Below, piece by piece: positions 22,850 through 35,067 of a DNA stretch of 59,476 bases. The notes beneath the pieces are model-generated. The model was not told the origin of the DNA, made no database searches, and saw only the letters and a list, made by a program, of their open reading frames with translations. The translations under genes and the position numbers were made by a program. This stretch comes from Gnetum montanum. Its lineage: Eukaryota; Streptophyta; Gnetopsida; Gnetales; Gnetaceae. The stretch spans positions 1 through 59,476 of the forward strand of contig MNCI01038342.1 in the NCBI GenBank assembly GCA_015680685.1. The letters are read 5' to 3'. Position 1 is the first letter of the stretch; each line of letters opens with the position of its first letter.

Positions 22850-25645
22850 TTAAGTACCCAATAGTGGTGTCTCCTCCATCAGTTGCTTTCCTTTATTATC
22901 AAGCTTCTTAAATTGGTATCAATTTAGTAGTGCTTAAAGTTTTTCTTCCTCCATTCTAGGGTCATGTACCATTCATGCCTGTTGTGCAATATGTGATGGG
23001 GCTAGTACATTCCATGGACATGGCCACTACGAAAACATCTAATTATCTTTTAAGCACCAAGCTACAAACTACCTCCATTCTTTCTTGAATGCTCCAGCCA
23101 TCTTCCATAATTTTTAATAGTCTAACATTCATTTAGCTAGGTTATTTGTGACATCTTTTTGGTCCTGATAGCTGGCCTTAACAACATCTAGTTCTGAGCC
23201 TGCCACATGTAACTTTTGTAAGGCATCCTTCTTGTTGACAAACTCTTTCTCGTATAAAGAATATATGGCTGGTACTTGTTACTCAAATTCATTCCTAGGC
23301 CTACTTGCTATTAACATGGCTTAGTTAGCATAACAAAGGTTAGCTAACCCCATGTTCTCTATGAAGTCCTCAACCTAAAGGTCTTTATTCTCTATCTTCT
23401 CTTGGTCGACATGGGAAAGACTATCTAGAATGGGTTGCCAATCAGAATTCTATGCTTAAATTAAGTTAATCTTAGCTTTCACCATTTGGATTTCCTTCTA
23501 TTTTATCTACTTATACATGTCCACTTAATCATGAAAATGTTCTTTGAGCCTTTCATGCTTCTTAGCTTCATTTTTCCATGAGCTTATTTCAATTGCATAT
23601 TTCTATCTTATTTCATGTACCTCCTCCATTAAGATGATTTTGTTCTTCCTAGCTAAGTAGCTCATGTCCTAGTTGACCCTCACCAATTATTTTATTTCTC
23701 CACATTGCTCAACTAAGCATTATCTACAACTAGCTATTTGTTTTCTTCTTGCAAGGTGATGAGTGCCTTGGCATGTACATAAGTTTGTGCTTCAGCAACT
23801 AAGGCATCCCACATAGCCTTCTTCTTCTCATGTTCCATCTTCATGTTGTGTTCACTAAGGTGATTATTGTGTTCGGTTCTAAAGTGATCCAATTGGTCAA
23901 GTGCAATAAATTGAGTGGGATCTCTCTTTTTTAGCCTTAGGGTCAAGAGCTCTTCTTGTAATCTATGAACTTCATTTTCAGCATATTCCACCCTAGTTTT
24001 TGCCATGACCAACTTTTCTTTGGTGGATATGAGATCAAATTGAAATGTAGTGACATTGCTAGGGATGTCAAAAATATTCTACATGACCTATCCTATCTGT
24101 AGTAGTCTTTAAAGTACATCTTCATGTTCTGTAGGAATCATTGAGGTACCACCTAACATTTGGGCATCTCTGGCTCTAAAAAAATTAGTTAGGTAGCAAA
24201 ATAGAAACATGAAAAGATTCTTTGATGTAATCTATGGTCACTTCTATAGCTCTTGCTACATCTTGATGCTACATAACCACTACTATGGCTCCTTCTTTAA
24301 TCTCCAGCATCACTTAAAATGATATACTGTTTCCAAAACTTTTTTGTGACCATTCCCCTCCTCCTCCTATCTATAATGAGATTTGGCCAGTGGTAGAATC
24401 TATTGAGATTCTTGGCCTAAATACATAATCAATTACTTTATAGAGGTTATCTCCCTCACTTTTTCCCTATGTGATAGTCTCTACAATTTGCTACAGATGA
24501 TTTATTGATGGCCTATAATATTTTGGCAACTATGGTGGAACTTGTTGTTCTTGTTCTTGTTATTTTTGTTCTTAATATTGTTGTTGTTGTTGCTACTAAT
24601 CAGTTGTCTGTTGGGTATTGAGTCCTACTTGCTACTAATGAACAATAGTTTAGATGGTTTTAGTAGGAGCTGAGCTTGTTGCTCCCCTAGTACCTACATG
24701 TTTCTCCACCTGATCTTTCTTTGGCAGCATTGGCTTTAAAATCTCAACATAGGAGTCATTTTGTGCTTTTCTTAGAATATCATTGGTGTATCCTAAGATG
24801 CTTTCCTATTCGCACAATTTCTTGATAAGGCAAGGGAATGACAGTGTAGGTTTTCCTGGCTTCTTCTCTTTAAATTACCACTAGATTTTGAGCAAGTAAA
24901 AATACATAATGTTGGCATTGAATTTTCTCATCAAAATGGCACTTCCTCTAGTTGCATATGTTAATATTCTGTTCAATATCTTCATAGGAAACAAGTGATA
25001 TATGTCAATCTTGAAATAATTTTTTTCTTCAATAGTCAACTCACTATATTTTTTGTCATCCTTTCCATAGGCTTTTTGTAGCCACAATCTCTTAGTATCA
25101 ATGTTAGACCTTATTGATAATTATGTAACATTATCTTCTTCATTGGGCAAATTTAGATCTTTAACTATCACCTCTACTAAGTAGGATACCGAGACTCCCT
25201 TGATCTTCATTGTAGCATCTACTTATTTATTTTTCAAAAATTGGAGTATCTCCCCTAAGTACCAATCTCCATTTCTTATCAATGTGGACCACAAGCGAGA
25301 TGATTGGAGTTGTGTCTTGATAGCATCTAGGGCCAACTCCATGAATGAACCAAATTTAAGTTTCACAATCACTATGGACATGAAGGACTTCTCTTGAATG
25401 GCCTAGAGGCATTCATGTGATAGCGTGAGTTGCTGTCCTTGTTCTGGAACTTATGGTGCCTTAACCTTTACTTAGGAAAATTAATTGTTAGTAGGTGTTT
25501 ATTGATGAATGCTAAAGGATTGAGCCTCCTACTCTACATTTTCTACCAGTGGAGTTTGTTCTCCAATGCAGCCACTCCCCTGGCTTCTTAGTCTTTTGAT
25601 TCTTAGTTGTGAAGGTTCTTCCTCTAATATCCTTTTTGGTGCCAT
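22850..25645 (-). pseudogene. aORF of gypsy element B: coiled-coil protein of unknown function
   Basis: The ATG at 25645 begins MAPKRILEEEPSQLRIKRLR, a basic, possibly nuclear-targeting start. The frame can be followed to a stop at 22850-22852, 932 codons, with internal stops (often TAG for CAG). Blocks shared with element A are GSFMEL, NGDWYLGEILQF, KRLWLQKAYGKDDKKYSEL (open at 24881-25087) and YATRGSAILMRKF. A Q-rich middle (near 24550) precedes the coiled coil (open at 23734-24012: VMAKTRVEYAENEVHRLQEE and onward). No catalytic motif, signal peptide or membrane span was recognised. Position between integrase and 3' LTR matches the extra ORF of Athila elements. Confidence 0.65.
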
Positions 25646-26590
25646 TTGTAATTCATAAGGATTAAAGATCATTAAAATGTTCATATTATTTCCATATAAG
25701 TCTTTTCCTTACTCATTCCTTTTATTAGATCAAGTGCTTCCTTTATTATGATTATATAGTTAGAGAAAATTCAAAAAAGAAACCCTTTGAATGTTATGTC
25801 TTTAGTTTTCATAACCTCTCACTTAATATCTCTTTGGCTCATAGTACCTTAGGATTAATTGGAATTAATTATTAGACGAGTTTATTAGACTTATTTAGCC
25901 CAAATGTACTAAGTTTATTTGTGTTCTATCTTACTTACCCTTATAAACTATCCATTGAAGTTGGACAATTTTTTTAACATTTGGCTGAAATTTTCCTTAA
26001 TATCACCCCCATGACTAAGATGAGCACTCTAGGATCAAATGGATTCAAAAATCACAAAGATTGGAGTTATAGGATGCAAGTTATATCTTGGGGAATGTAG
26101 GAGATCAAAGCACAAAAGAAGAAAATGAAAAAATTCTTCTTATATCAAATGGTGAAAATGAAAAAAATTTCTAACTCTCCACCACTATATATATAGAATT
26201 TTTGTTGCATGACATTGTTGATTCAACATCGAATCAATGACATATGAGGGCCTCATACATCGTATCAACAACATCATTGCAAAAATTTTCAATTTTTCTG
26301 TTTAATTTTTGGTAGAAAAATGAGTCAAATGGAAGGATAGGAAGATATTAAGCATTCCTAGATGGTCTTGGAGTAGATATGATGCTCTGTTTGTGAAAAA
26401 TAGTTTTCTAAAGTTCATAAAGAAGGGATATTAGGCTATGAAAGTCTATTAACTGTATATAGGATGGACAAGATGGATGATGAATTCTTGGTCTTTGAAT
26501 GGAATGATTGGATGTTAAGGAAAGCATTTATTGATATTTATTCACTTTAGAAGACTCAAGACGATGTGGAATTACTTGCCAAGTATAAGA

Positions 26591-26655
26591 TACAATAGTT
26601 ATACAAGTGGGTCCTCCCCAAAAAAGACCCCAACCATTAATTCCCTTATATAACC
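26591..26655 (-). promoter_or_regulatory. Putative internal promoter ahead of the aORF (element B)
   Basis: On the minus strand GGTTATATAAGGG (26655-26643) is followed, at the same spacing as in element A, by GGGGAGGACCCACTTGTA (26619-26602). The aORF start lies about 950 bp further on. Between them, near 26010-26035, is the reverse complement of the TTAGTCATGGGGG phrase also seen in A. Confidence 0.45.
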
Positions 26656-27093
26656 ACACCTAAAAATATCCTTAGGCACTCAAGGAGTTGAATGTAACAC
26701 ATACCTATTTAGCAAAACACACATATTAGTATCACCAAGTTGGGAAAATTACTCTATGTCATACAAAACCACAAGTTATAATTAAATATAAAATGAAGTG
26801 AGATGCATCATAGAAATGATTGTAGAGAATCAATATGTGAGGTATCTTATCATAGGCATAATGAATTCTTGCATTTTATTAGTAGTTAAAGTGATCATTA
26901 GCTTTTTGTCCAAGATTCAAACCAAGTCCAAATCACATCCAGTGACATCACATTGTTTCACCTAATTTACAACCATAAGACTATCACCATTGTAGGGAGT
27001 ATAATCACTTGTTGTTTTGTTCAAGGAAGGAGTTTATTCATTGCACTTTTTATTTTTATTTTTGTTTTCTATGAAATTTTGGAGAAGATGCCT

Positions 27094-27240
27094 ACCTTCA
27101 AGCATGGGTAACATGTCTTTCTAATGGAACCCGTAGAAATTTATTCTATGCATGTATTTCAAAGAAGATGCCTACCTTCAAGCATGGGTAACATTTCTTT
27201 CTAGAGGACTCCCTTCAAGCATGGGTGACATGTCCTTCCA
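27094..27240 (-). repeat. Three copies of the motif of about 30 bp in element B
   Basis: Plus-strand copies read TTCAAGCATGGGTAACATGT then CTTTCTA, at about 27097-27123, 27177-27203 and 27213-27240 (the last one diverged). They are the reverse complement of the motif at 12949-13161 in element A. They lie about 1 kb downstream of integrase in the element's own direction. Confidence 0.72.
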
Positions 27241-28289
27241 ATAACATGGTAAGGTGGCACTTATTATACTCTTACTCCCATTTTTTGTTAGATCTACAAG
27301 GTATTATTACAACCTTAGAAACATGATAGAACATATAGCAGTGATCCAACAGATTCCACAAATCCCCTTGATATAACACCCTTCACATTCCCACTTGGTT
27401 CAATCTAGGTATAATGATCACAAGTTTATTCTTAGTTTCATGATGGAAAGAATATCATTATGGCCATGGTACGAACCTCTTATTGTTGGAATGAGTGGAT
27501 GGATATTGTGGTCTTACTATATAAGTAATCGATCCCTTATCACTTGATAACATAAAGAAATCTTCACCTTATTGAACAACATCTTACCATATTCTTGGTA
27601 TATTTTATTAATAGATCAAAAACATATGTACAAGATGAAAATAAGGTATGAAAAATTGTAAAAGATAGTAAGAATGAAAAATGTTAAAAGAATGAAAAAT
27701 CATCAAAGAATTGGAAAAAGTTAAAGAATCAAGAAATTAGCAAAATTTGAAAAGTACAAAAGAATGGGAAAAATATATCACGAAAATAGAAAAGTAGAAA
27801 GAAAATTAAAATTCAATAAAGTACCTATGTGTCTAAATAGACACCCCCATTACTATTATTAGGATCAACTATTCTGAAGAGAGAATAGGTTGAAGATGGT
27901 TGGATAGATTGGGTAGATTCCTTGAGAATATTAGGATATTCATGATAGGGTTTGACTTATTGGATGTTGACAAGAATTAGCTTATGTGGTTTAGATGGGT
28001 GATGAATGTGTAAGGCTCCTAAAGGATAAGTTGATTGAACAATGTATTTTCCTTTCCAAAGCATTTAAAATTTAGCCTTTTGTGGCACATGATTTGGATT
28101 ATAATAAAGGACCTTATCTCCTAGTTGTATTATCACTTTTCTTATTCATTTGTCATGTCTATGTTTGGAGTAATTCTTATGGACATCATTGTGCATTAGT
28201 ACTAATAGCCTATTTTCATCCAAAAGGCTTAGGTTCATCAATTGTTCCTTTTGGACTAGGCTTAGACTTAGGTCAAGTTCATTGGTAAT
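27241..28289. other. Non-coding spacer between integrase and the repeat motifs (element B)
   Basis: An A-rich stretch at about 27650-27830 (runs of AAAATG-, GAAAAAT-type words) corresponds to the T-rich spacer of element A near 12.4-12.55 kb. The + frame at 28082-28288 is a shadow of the integrase tail. I see no gene. Confidence 0.4.
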
Positions 28290-29110
28290 AGCTAAAGTTT
28301 GGAGCTCTACCTAGATAGGGAGCATTGGTAGTTTTTTATAAACTAGCTCATATGGTGAATATCTAATAGGTAATTTCCATGATGCCCTATAGGCCCATAG
28401 AGCATTGTTAAGTTTAGTGCTCCAATCCTTCCTGAACTTACTAACTATCCTATTTAAGATTCTAGCACTTTTAGGATTAGTAACCTCAATTTGACCATTG
28501 GATTGGCAGTGATATGGTGTAGTCAGTTTATGGTTGACCCCCAATTGTTGCATGAGCTTTTAAAAGGTAGCACTAGTAAAATGAGTTCCATTGTCTGATA
28601 TAAGCATTTTGGCTATGCAATCTTTCACTGTGGTTGCCTCTACCCACTTAGTATAGTAATACATAGTCATGATAATGTATGCTTTTCCATTTGACATAGG
28701 TGTTATGGGTTCCATAAAATCAATTCCCAAAATATTAAATGGCTCTACAGGTTGTATCCAATGCTATGGCCCTTCATTTCTAGCCTTGATTCCTCCATCT
28801 CTTTAGCACCTTTCACAAGACTATGCAAAGTTGTGGGAATCTCTAAACAAGGTAGGCCAAAAGTAGCCTACCATTATCAGTTTTAGTATCATTCTATGAA
28901 TTGCATAGTAGCCACGACATGGGCCTTCATGGACATCTTGTAAGATTCATTGTTGATTACACTCCAACACACACCATCTAACTAACCCATCTACATAAAT
29001 CTCCATGTATTGATTTCCATGTATCTCTTTACTTTGTGAAGGAATTGCTCTCTTTTCTTTCTGCTTCATTCAACTAGAAGTTCTTGTGTACTCAAGTAAG
29101 TCATGTACTC
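28290..29110 (-). pseudogene. Integrase of gypsy element B
   Basis: Read from 29110 downward, the zinc-binding part is degraded (HH-CC spaced residues near 29000-28800). The core keeps LTTPYHCQSNGQIEVTNPK (about 28533-28477), including the third catalytic acidic position (E of QIEVTN). It is followed by WSTKLNNALWAYRASWKLPI and SPYELVYKKLPMLPI. The open piece is 28311-28553. Stops elsewhere make it inactive. Confidence 0.78.
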
Positions 29111-30010
29111 AACCATCCATGACTTCTCCATTGATTCTATAGCCATCATTGTTTAAGTAAAAAAGTTCCCATTCAAGAATTGGTTAGATAATGGTTTTGT
29201 ATACTCCTAGAAATCCCATTTGAGCCTTGACAAATGACCAATAACAACATTTTTAGTGCCCTTTTTATCAATCATTGTGATGTTGAATTCTTGCAAAACC
29301 ATGAGCCATATAATCACCCTGGGACTAAATTCTAGCTTGTTCATGAGAAAACAGATATGACATCTTTTACTATTGGTGGCCTTTAAGTAATGTTTTGAAT
29401 GACTCTTATCTTGTTAGGATCCACTTCTATGTTCTTCTAAGAGATTCTATGTTCCAATACTACCCATCTTGGACCATAAGATGGCTTTTCTGCTAATTGA
29501 GCTTGAGATTTGTTTCTACACATCACTTCAATACCTGCTCTAAATAGTCTAGTGCTTATTTAAAATCTAGCCCATATGTCAAAAAATCATCCATAAAAAC
29601 TTCACCGCCATTTCCTATTTTCTTTTGGAAGATACTAAGCACAAGTCTATGGAATGTAGTAGGTACATTACAAAGACCTAATGACATCTATTTATGGACA
29701 AACGTTCCCCTTGGACTAGTGAACATTGTTTTCTCCTAGTCCTTGAATGCAATGCAGATTAATTGTATCCACTGTGTCCATCCAAAAATTGTAGTACTCA
29801 TGTCCTGTGATAGTATCCAAGACCTTGTCAAAAAATGGCAAAGGAAAGTAATCCTTGAATGTAGCAGCGTTTAACAATCAGAAATCAATGCATACTTTCC
29901 ATTTTCCCCCCTTCTTTGAAACTATCACTAAAGGACTAACCCATTCACCATCTACAATGGGATAAATAAATCACCTGATCCAAGGTCTCTTCTTCTTGTG
30001 GGTTACAAAC
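29111..30010 (-). pseudogene. Reverse transcriptase/RNase H of gypsy element B
   Basis: Near 29960 the minus strand reads VDGEWVSPLVIVSKKGGKWK, an RT fingers segment. Near 29610-29570 it reads GGEVFMDDFLTYGLDF, containing the catalytic pair of Asp in the MDDF form typical of Athila-like RT. RNase H is present only in fragments (about 29500-29200). Stops and frame changes occur throughout. Confidence 0.72.
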
Positions 30011-30299
30011 TCTTGCATCCGTTTTCTAGATGGATGGATCTCTATTGTATTCTTCTACTAATTCTCTTTTCTTTAATTCACCCTCTTCCTTGGCCACTTG
30101 ATCAATTAACCTTTATATTCAATGGGTAGATATCTTAGACAATTAGCCTTTGGCATAAACCCCAAGGGTCTCTTGAGTCCTATTTTGAAGCCCATCAACA
30201 ATGTGCCTTGGTTGCTCCCATTGAGAAAATCCATGGCCTAGGCACCTGTTCAATAGTGAATAATATCAATCCATTGTTTCATCAAGGGATTCAAGGATC

Positions 30300-31685
30300 C
30301 CTTGCTTCCATCCTTAGATCTATTTTCATAGGTTGGAAACTTGAGAATAAGTTTGATATTTGTTATTGAAAAGCTCCATCATGATACTCCATCTCCTGAT
30401 TGATTTCGGTTCAAGTGATCTGTACGAGCTTTCAACTTCTTTGACAAGTGTCCTTAGAAACAACTTCATTTTTTGCCACTCACTTTCTATGTTTTGTAGG
30501 ACACAAGCATCATGGAATTATTGAAGGTGATGTTAAGGATCAGCATTGTAACCATCATAAAATATGGGAATGTTATACATGTATAGCTACTTAATGTGAC
30601 TATCCCTAATGTGCCTATCTGGTATATAAATAGCTTCCTAGATGTTGCCAACAAGGGTTCATCATCATGATCAAGTTCATGAGCTCTATAGTGATGTCTC
30701 CTTTGATGCATATACCTCTTTCACTTCTCTCTTCAATCCCTATGCCTTCTTGCTTCATGGTCTTCATCTTCCTCATCAGAGTATATTGGGTGGTGGTCAC
30801 AATGATCATGAGTTCTTTGTTCTTTCCTATCATGGTCTCAGTACCTCTTTCTCATCCTATTAGAACCCATCAACGATCATGAGGATGAAGATAGATAGTA
30901 TGAGAACAATGTCAACTTGTTCTCCCTTGATGACTTTAGTATTCCTCCTTATGGGATTCAGCAAAAACTCTTGGCTTTGAATTATGCCTATACTTGGAGT
31001 CTGTTGCCTTCCTTCGAGGTATCTCTGTTAGGATGGAATGTAATTAAACTTTGACAAGTTCTTCAATTTTGGATGATAGCNAGAGGTATCTCTGTTAGGA
31101 TGGAATGTAATTAAACTTTGAAAAGTTCTTCAATTTTGGATGATAGCCATTTGAGAAGGATCCTCATGATTTTGATGAAGTTTTTCTATGATAAAGGAAT
31201 CACCATCAAGTTCTTCTAGGATAACTATATCATTAACCTACTTCCCATTATTATGTGCATGCTTAACTTATATCAAAAGATATCTCTTCCTTTGTGCCTT
31301 TGTGGGTTGATAGGGTCTTGTCATGTGCCTAGTCACATGATACCCTTCTTGTACATGGTTCAGGTTCATCCCCCTCAAGGTAGTGTGAAGAATGCTAAGT
31401 GCTGAACATTTTGGAGCTAGGACTATGTTGCCCTATATGTTTCTCCACCTCATTTTCTCATCTTGATAAAAGATGAAAGTAAAGTCTAGATTGTATGGAT
31501 CATTGTGAGCCTATGTACNGCTCATCTTGATAAAATATGAAAGTAAAGTCTAGATTGTATGGATCATTGTGAGCCTATGTACTTCTGGTTTGCATGGGCA
31601 TCCCCTAGTCTTCTTCATTACTAGTTCTGTTATTGCCTCTTTGTTTCTCTTTGGCACATGGTGATTTGTCTTTAAGTGAAGCCAT
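30300..31685 (-). pseudogene. gag of gypsy element B
   Basis: The ATG (31685-31683 on the minus strand) starts MASLKDKS, matching element A. A His/Asp/Arg-rich zone appears at about 30830-30650 (the open frame begins MHQRRHHYRAHELDHDDEPL), followed by LATSRKLF. Capsid-like residues follow down to about 30300. Protease was not found, and the frame passes to RT after a probable deletion. Two contig joins with duplicated ends (31016-31147 and 31457-31582) disturb it. Confidence 0.65.
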
Positions 31686-31785
31686 TTTTAAATTGTGATG
31701 CTTATTAAGTGTGTGTGTTCAAGTTTATTTAAGGATTATAAGTTTTTATTTTGAATTCCTGATATAATGAACCTTATGAAATTCC

Positions 31786-32665
31786 TGATGAGTAGTGGAG
31801 CAATTCAACACCTAACCATACAAGTTATGAGTATTCAAATGCAACCCGATCGTAATTTGTAGATAGACAATGTTGGTATGCTAGTAATTGAGTTAAGTTC
31901 ACGAGTATTGTCTTTCCACATGGAGCTAGTAATGTACAAGTGTATGGTTTAGCTTAGCATGAGGCATATGATAGTTGATGTTGTAAGGCCTAAAATATTA
32001 CAAAGCATAGCCATAATGAAAAGAAAGTAATTGCTATATCTAAGTAATGATAGAAATGTAAATCTACTCTAGCCTATGGTGATGAGCATCCAGTCCTAAT
32101 TTGTCATACACACCTTGGGCTTCACATAACCGTTATTGGGCTACCAAGTGTTTTGCTACTAGGCATACCAAGAAATAACACTACTAGGCTTACCAAACAA
32201 TTACTCTTAAGTGCTCAAAATTAGTCATATTCATTCTACTTAATGATGACGAGCAAATGTAAATTACTTTGGAAAAGTAAAACATTAAGCTAGCAAACAG
32301 GAAACATTATTCTAAGTAAAAATAGTAATCTCTAAGTGGATACTGTAATGATGTGAAGCAGTCTCAATATTTATTTCCATGTACAAACTATGCTTAAGTA
32401 CATCTATTCAAATAAAGACTTCATTTAGCTACTAGACATCATACTACGGGCATTCACTTCTATTGCTAACACCATAGGATAAAACTACAAGAGTTCTAGT
32501 AAGGTGTGGAATGAAACATTAGTAGATCATGTGCCCAAGTATCATATTTATAGGGTTGCACACATCCCAAGACATTGTATCAACAATGACTTATTAAGAA
32601 AACCAACATCAGATCAATGACATTGTTGCTACAATGTCACTTTCACCAAAAATTTGACTTCATCA
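31786..32665 (-). repeat. 5' LTR of gypsy element B (880 bp)
   Basis: Plus-strand ends are TGATGA (31786-31791) and TTCATCA (to 32665). It pairs with 21758-22640, differing by many point changes and a few small indels, so the insertion is old. The sequence just inside the element (below 31786) does not resemble the tRNA-Asp site kept by element A, so the primer site seems lost or replaced. Confidence 0.85.
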
Positions 32666-32670
32666 ACTAT
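32666..32670. repeat. Target site duplication of gypsy B, right (ACTAT)
   Basis: Exact copy of the ACTAT at 21753-21757, directly outside the right LTR end. Confidence 0.85.
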
Positions 32671-33195
32671 GAAAGACAAATTCAAAATAAGAAGAGAGTT
32701 CAAAATAAAAGTTATCATTACATTAAAGCATCATCAAACTTTGTGAATCACTTTCCCAAGTTTGATCATTTAGCTAAATTTAAGAAAATGATTTGTTTCT
32801 ATTATGGGAAAACTAGACATATTTAGTCTTTTTGTTATTTATGATTAAAAAACTATACTTGGTCCTTTCCAAAACAACCTAGAAAAGATGTATTTCAAGA
32901 AAAGAAAGTTTGAAAGAAAAAAAACAAGAGTTATAAAAAAGGAATGATTGCATAAGCTTGAATCTCTATTATAAAAAGGAGCACTTGGTACATTAACAAC
33001 AGATGTTCACAACATATGGCAACAAACAAATCTCAATTTGTACATTCTTTAGAACAAAAATATGGAATTGTGACCTTTGGAGATGACATAGAAATTCAAA
33101 TCAAAGGTATCAGTACCATTGGAGGTAAGAATCAACCTATTGTTAAGCAAGTGTTTAATGGTTGAAGGTCTTAAACACAATCAACAAGTGTTTGT
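32671..33195 (+). pseudogene. Copia copy 2 zinc knuckle and protease
   Basis: The open piece at 32617-32826 begins inside the gypsy LTR; only its part after 32670 is Copia. FKKMICFYYGKTRHI is a degraded CCHC knuckle. Near 32985-33140 another frame reads STWYINNRCSQHMATNKSQF, then YGIVTFGDD and GISTIGG. This is the Copia protease region; the catalytic D-S-G is mutated to N-N-R. Confidence 0.65.
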
Positions 33196-34430
33196 TTGTT
33201 TGTTAAACAAGTGTTAGTCAACTTTGTGATTCAAATTTTAATGTTACCTTCTATTTTTGGAGATAACCCTAACCTTGAATCCAAGTGCTTAATTAGCAAT
33301 ACAGGTGATGTTCACATGTGGCATAGGAAACTAGGTCACATCAACAAAGAAGTTCTTCAAATCCTTGTCTCAAAAGATATGATTCAAGGGTTATCCAAAC
33401 TTGTCTTAAACAAGCATTTATTCTTGAATACTTGTGAAGCATGTTAAAAAGGAAAGAAAACAAGGATAAGTTTTGGTAAGAAACACTACATCTCTACCTC
33501 TTGTTCTTTAGAATTACTTCACATGGACGAGGTTGGTCCCTCTCAAACTGTTAGTTTGGGAAAGAAAATGTACTTTTTAACTATGGTTGATGATTTCTCC
33601 CAATTCACTTGGGTTATTTTATTATATCACAAGGATGAAATTTTTGATCATTTTATGATAAAATGTGATTAGATATAGAATGAAAAGGAATATAGTGTCA
33701 AAGTCATAAGAAGTGATATTAGGGGAGAGTTCAAAGATGCTAAATTTGAACAATATTTTCAAATGAATGACATTGTACATCAATATTTCACCCCCAAGAC
33801 TCCTCAATAGAATGGTATTGTAGAAAGAAAAACAAGATTTTGAATGAAATGGAGAGAACAATCTTGAATGACAAAAACATTCATTATCACTTTTGGCCTG
33901 AAGTAATCAACATTGCTTGCTATGTCTCTAACAGAGTTCTAGTAAGAAGATTTACTACTAAAACTTCTTATGAATTATGGACTAGTAGAAATCCATCTGT
34001 TGGTTACCTTCATGTTTTTGGTTCAAAATGCTATATTCTAAATGACAAAGATGATTTGAGAAAATTTGAAGCCAAAATTGATGAGAAAAGTTTTCTAGAA
34101 TATTCAATTGTAAGTAGGGCTTATAAGGTGTTCAACAAAAGAACCAACACTGTGGAAGAAAAAATAAATGTTAAAATAGATGATAGTGATGGTTCAACTC
34201 CACAATGTGATGATGAAGAAGTTCTTGTCCAAAATATACCACTTCCCACATACAAACTGATAAAGATTCTAAAATAGGAAGTGAACATGAGGACAATTCT
34301 CCAATTCATTCCAAAATGCCTAGACTCTGCAGAACATACTCTCTTAATGATGTTATTGGACAAGTAAAAGATGGAATCTAAACTAGAAGCCAAACAAAAG
34401 AAATATGTGCTTCTACTACCTATCTTTTAC
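33196..34430 (+). pseudogene. Copia copy 2 GAG-pre-integrase and integrase
   Basis: MWHRKLGHINKEVLQILVSK (33317 onward) and LNTCEAC form the HHCC site. The core has LLHMDEVGPSQT, VIRSDIRGEFKDA and a PQ-NGIVERK box, so all three acidic residues (D, D, E) are visible. A stop replaces the Gln before NG, and the frame shifts near 33838. The open piece 33840-34277 holds FWPEVINIACYVSNRVLVRR and VFGSKCYILNDKDD. An acidic linker follows. Confidence 0.82.
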
Positions 34431-35067
34431 AACTTGAGCCTAAAAATGTTAGAGAGGCATGCAAGAAGAGCTAAATCAATTCATTAGAAATGATGTGTGA
34501 GAATTAACTCCTAAACCTAATCATAATCATATTATTGGAACAAAATGGATGTTTAGGAATAAGACAGATGAAAATGGTAACATCATCAAGAACGAAGTGA
34601 GATTGGTTGTTAAAGGATACAATCAACATGAGAGAATTGATTTTGATAAAACCTTTGCTCTTGTGGTAAGACTTGAGTCAATTAGACTTCTTTTAGTTTA
34701 TGCAAGTATCAAAGGTATCAAGTTGCATCAAATGGATGTAAAGAATGCCTTTTTGAAAGGGACTATTCAAGAGGAAGTTAATGTTAAGAAACCTAAAGGA
34801 TTTGTAGATCATATTCATCGAAACTATGTTTTCAAATTAAAAAAGGCTCTCTATGGACTCAAACAAGCCCCTAGAACTTGTTATGATAGACTCTCACAAC
34901 ATCTGATGTTAAATGATTTTGAAAGAGGTAGGGATGATGCTAACTTATTTTTTAAAAAGAAGGTAAATATTTACTCATTGTGCAAATTTATGTTGATGAT
35001 ATTATATTTGGTGCTACTAATGAGATTTTATGTAATAAGTTTTAGATCTTATGCAAATGGAATTTAA
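34431..35067 (+). pseudogene. Copia copy 2 reverse transcriptase
   Basis: The open piece 34549-35067 reads MFRNKTDENGNIIKNEVRLV, HQMDVKNAFLKGTIQEEV and KALYGLKQAPRTCYDRLSQH. A one-base shift near 34970 puts the YVDDIIFGATNEI box into another frame. Compared with copy 1 it keeps a longer open reading. Confidence 0.82.

Larger units (their letters stand above)
21758..32665 (-). mobile_element. Gypsy element B (Athila-like), 10.9 kb, with both LTRs and aORF
   Basis: The 5' LTR is at 31786-32665 and the 3' LTR at 21758-22640. Read on the minus strand, the order is gag, RT/RNase H, integrase, conserved block and aORF. RT before integrase marks Ty3/gypsy. The RT box GGEVFMDDFLTYG and the integrase phrase ALWAYRASWKLPI resemble Athila-type elements. 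Protease and the start of RT seem deleted near 30.1-30.3 kb. All proteins carry stops. The two single-N joins (31081, 31519) in gag are flanked by repeated contig ends, so true length may be about 130 bp shorter. Confidence 0.85.

Noticed and set aside
30642-30882. Two overlapping + strand ORFs of 71-73 residues
   Set aside because: They lie antisense to the His-rich gag of element B and have no recognisable domain.
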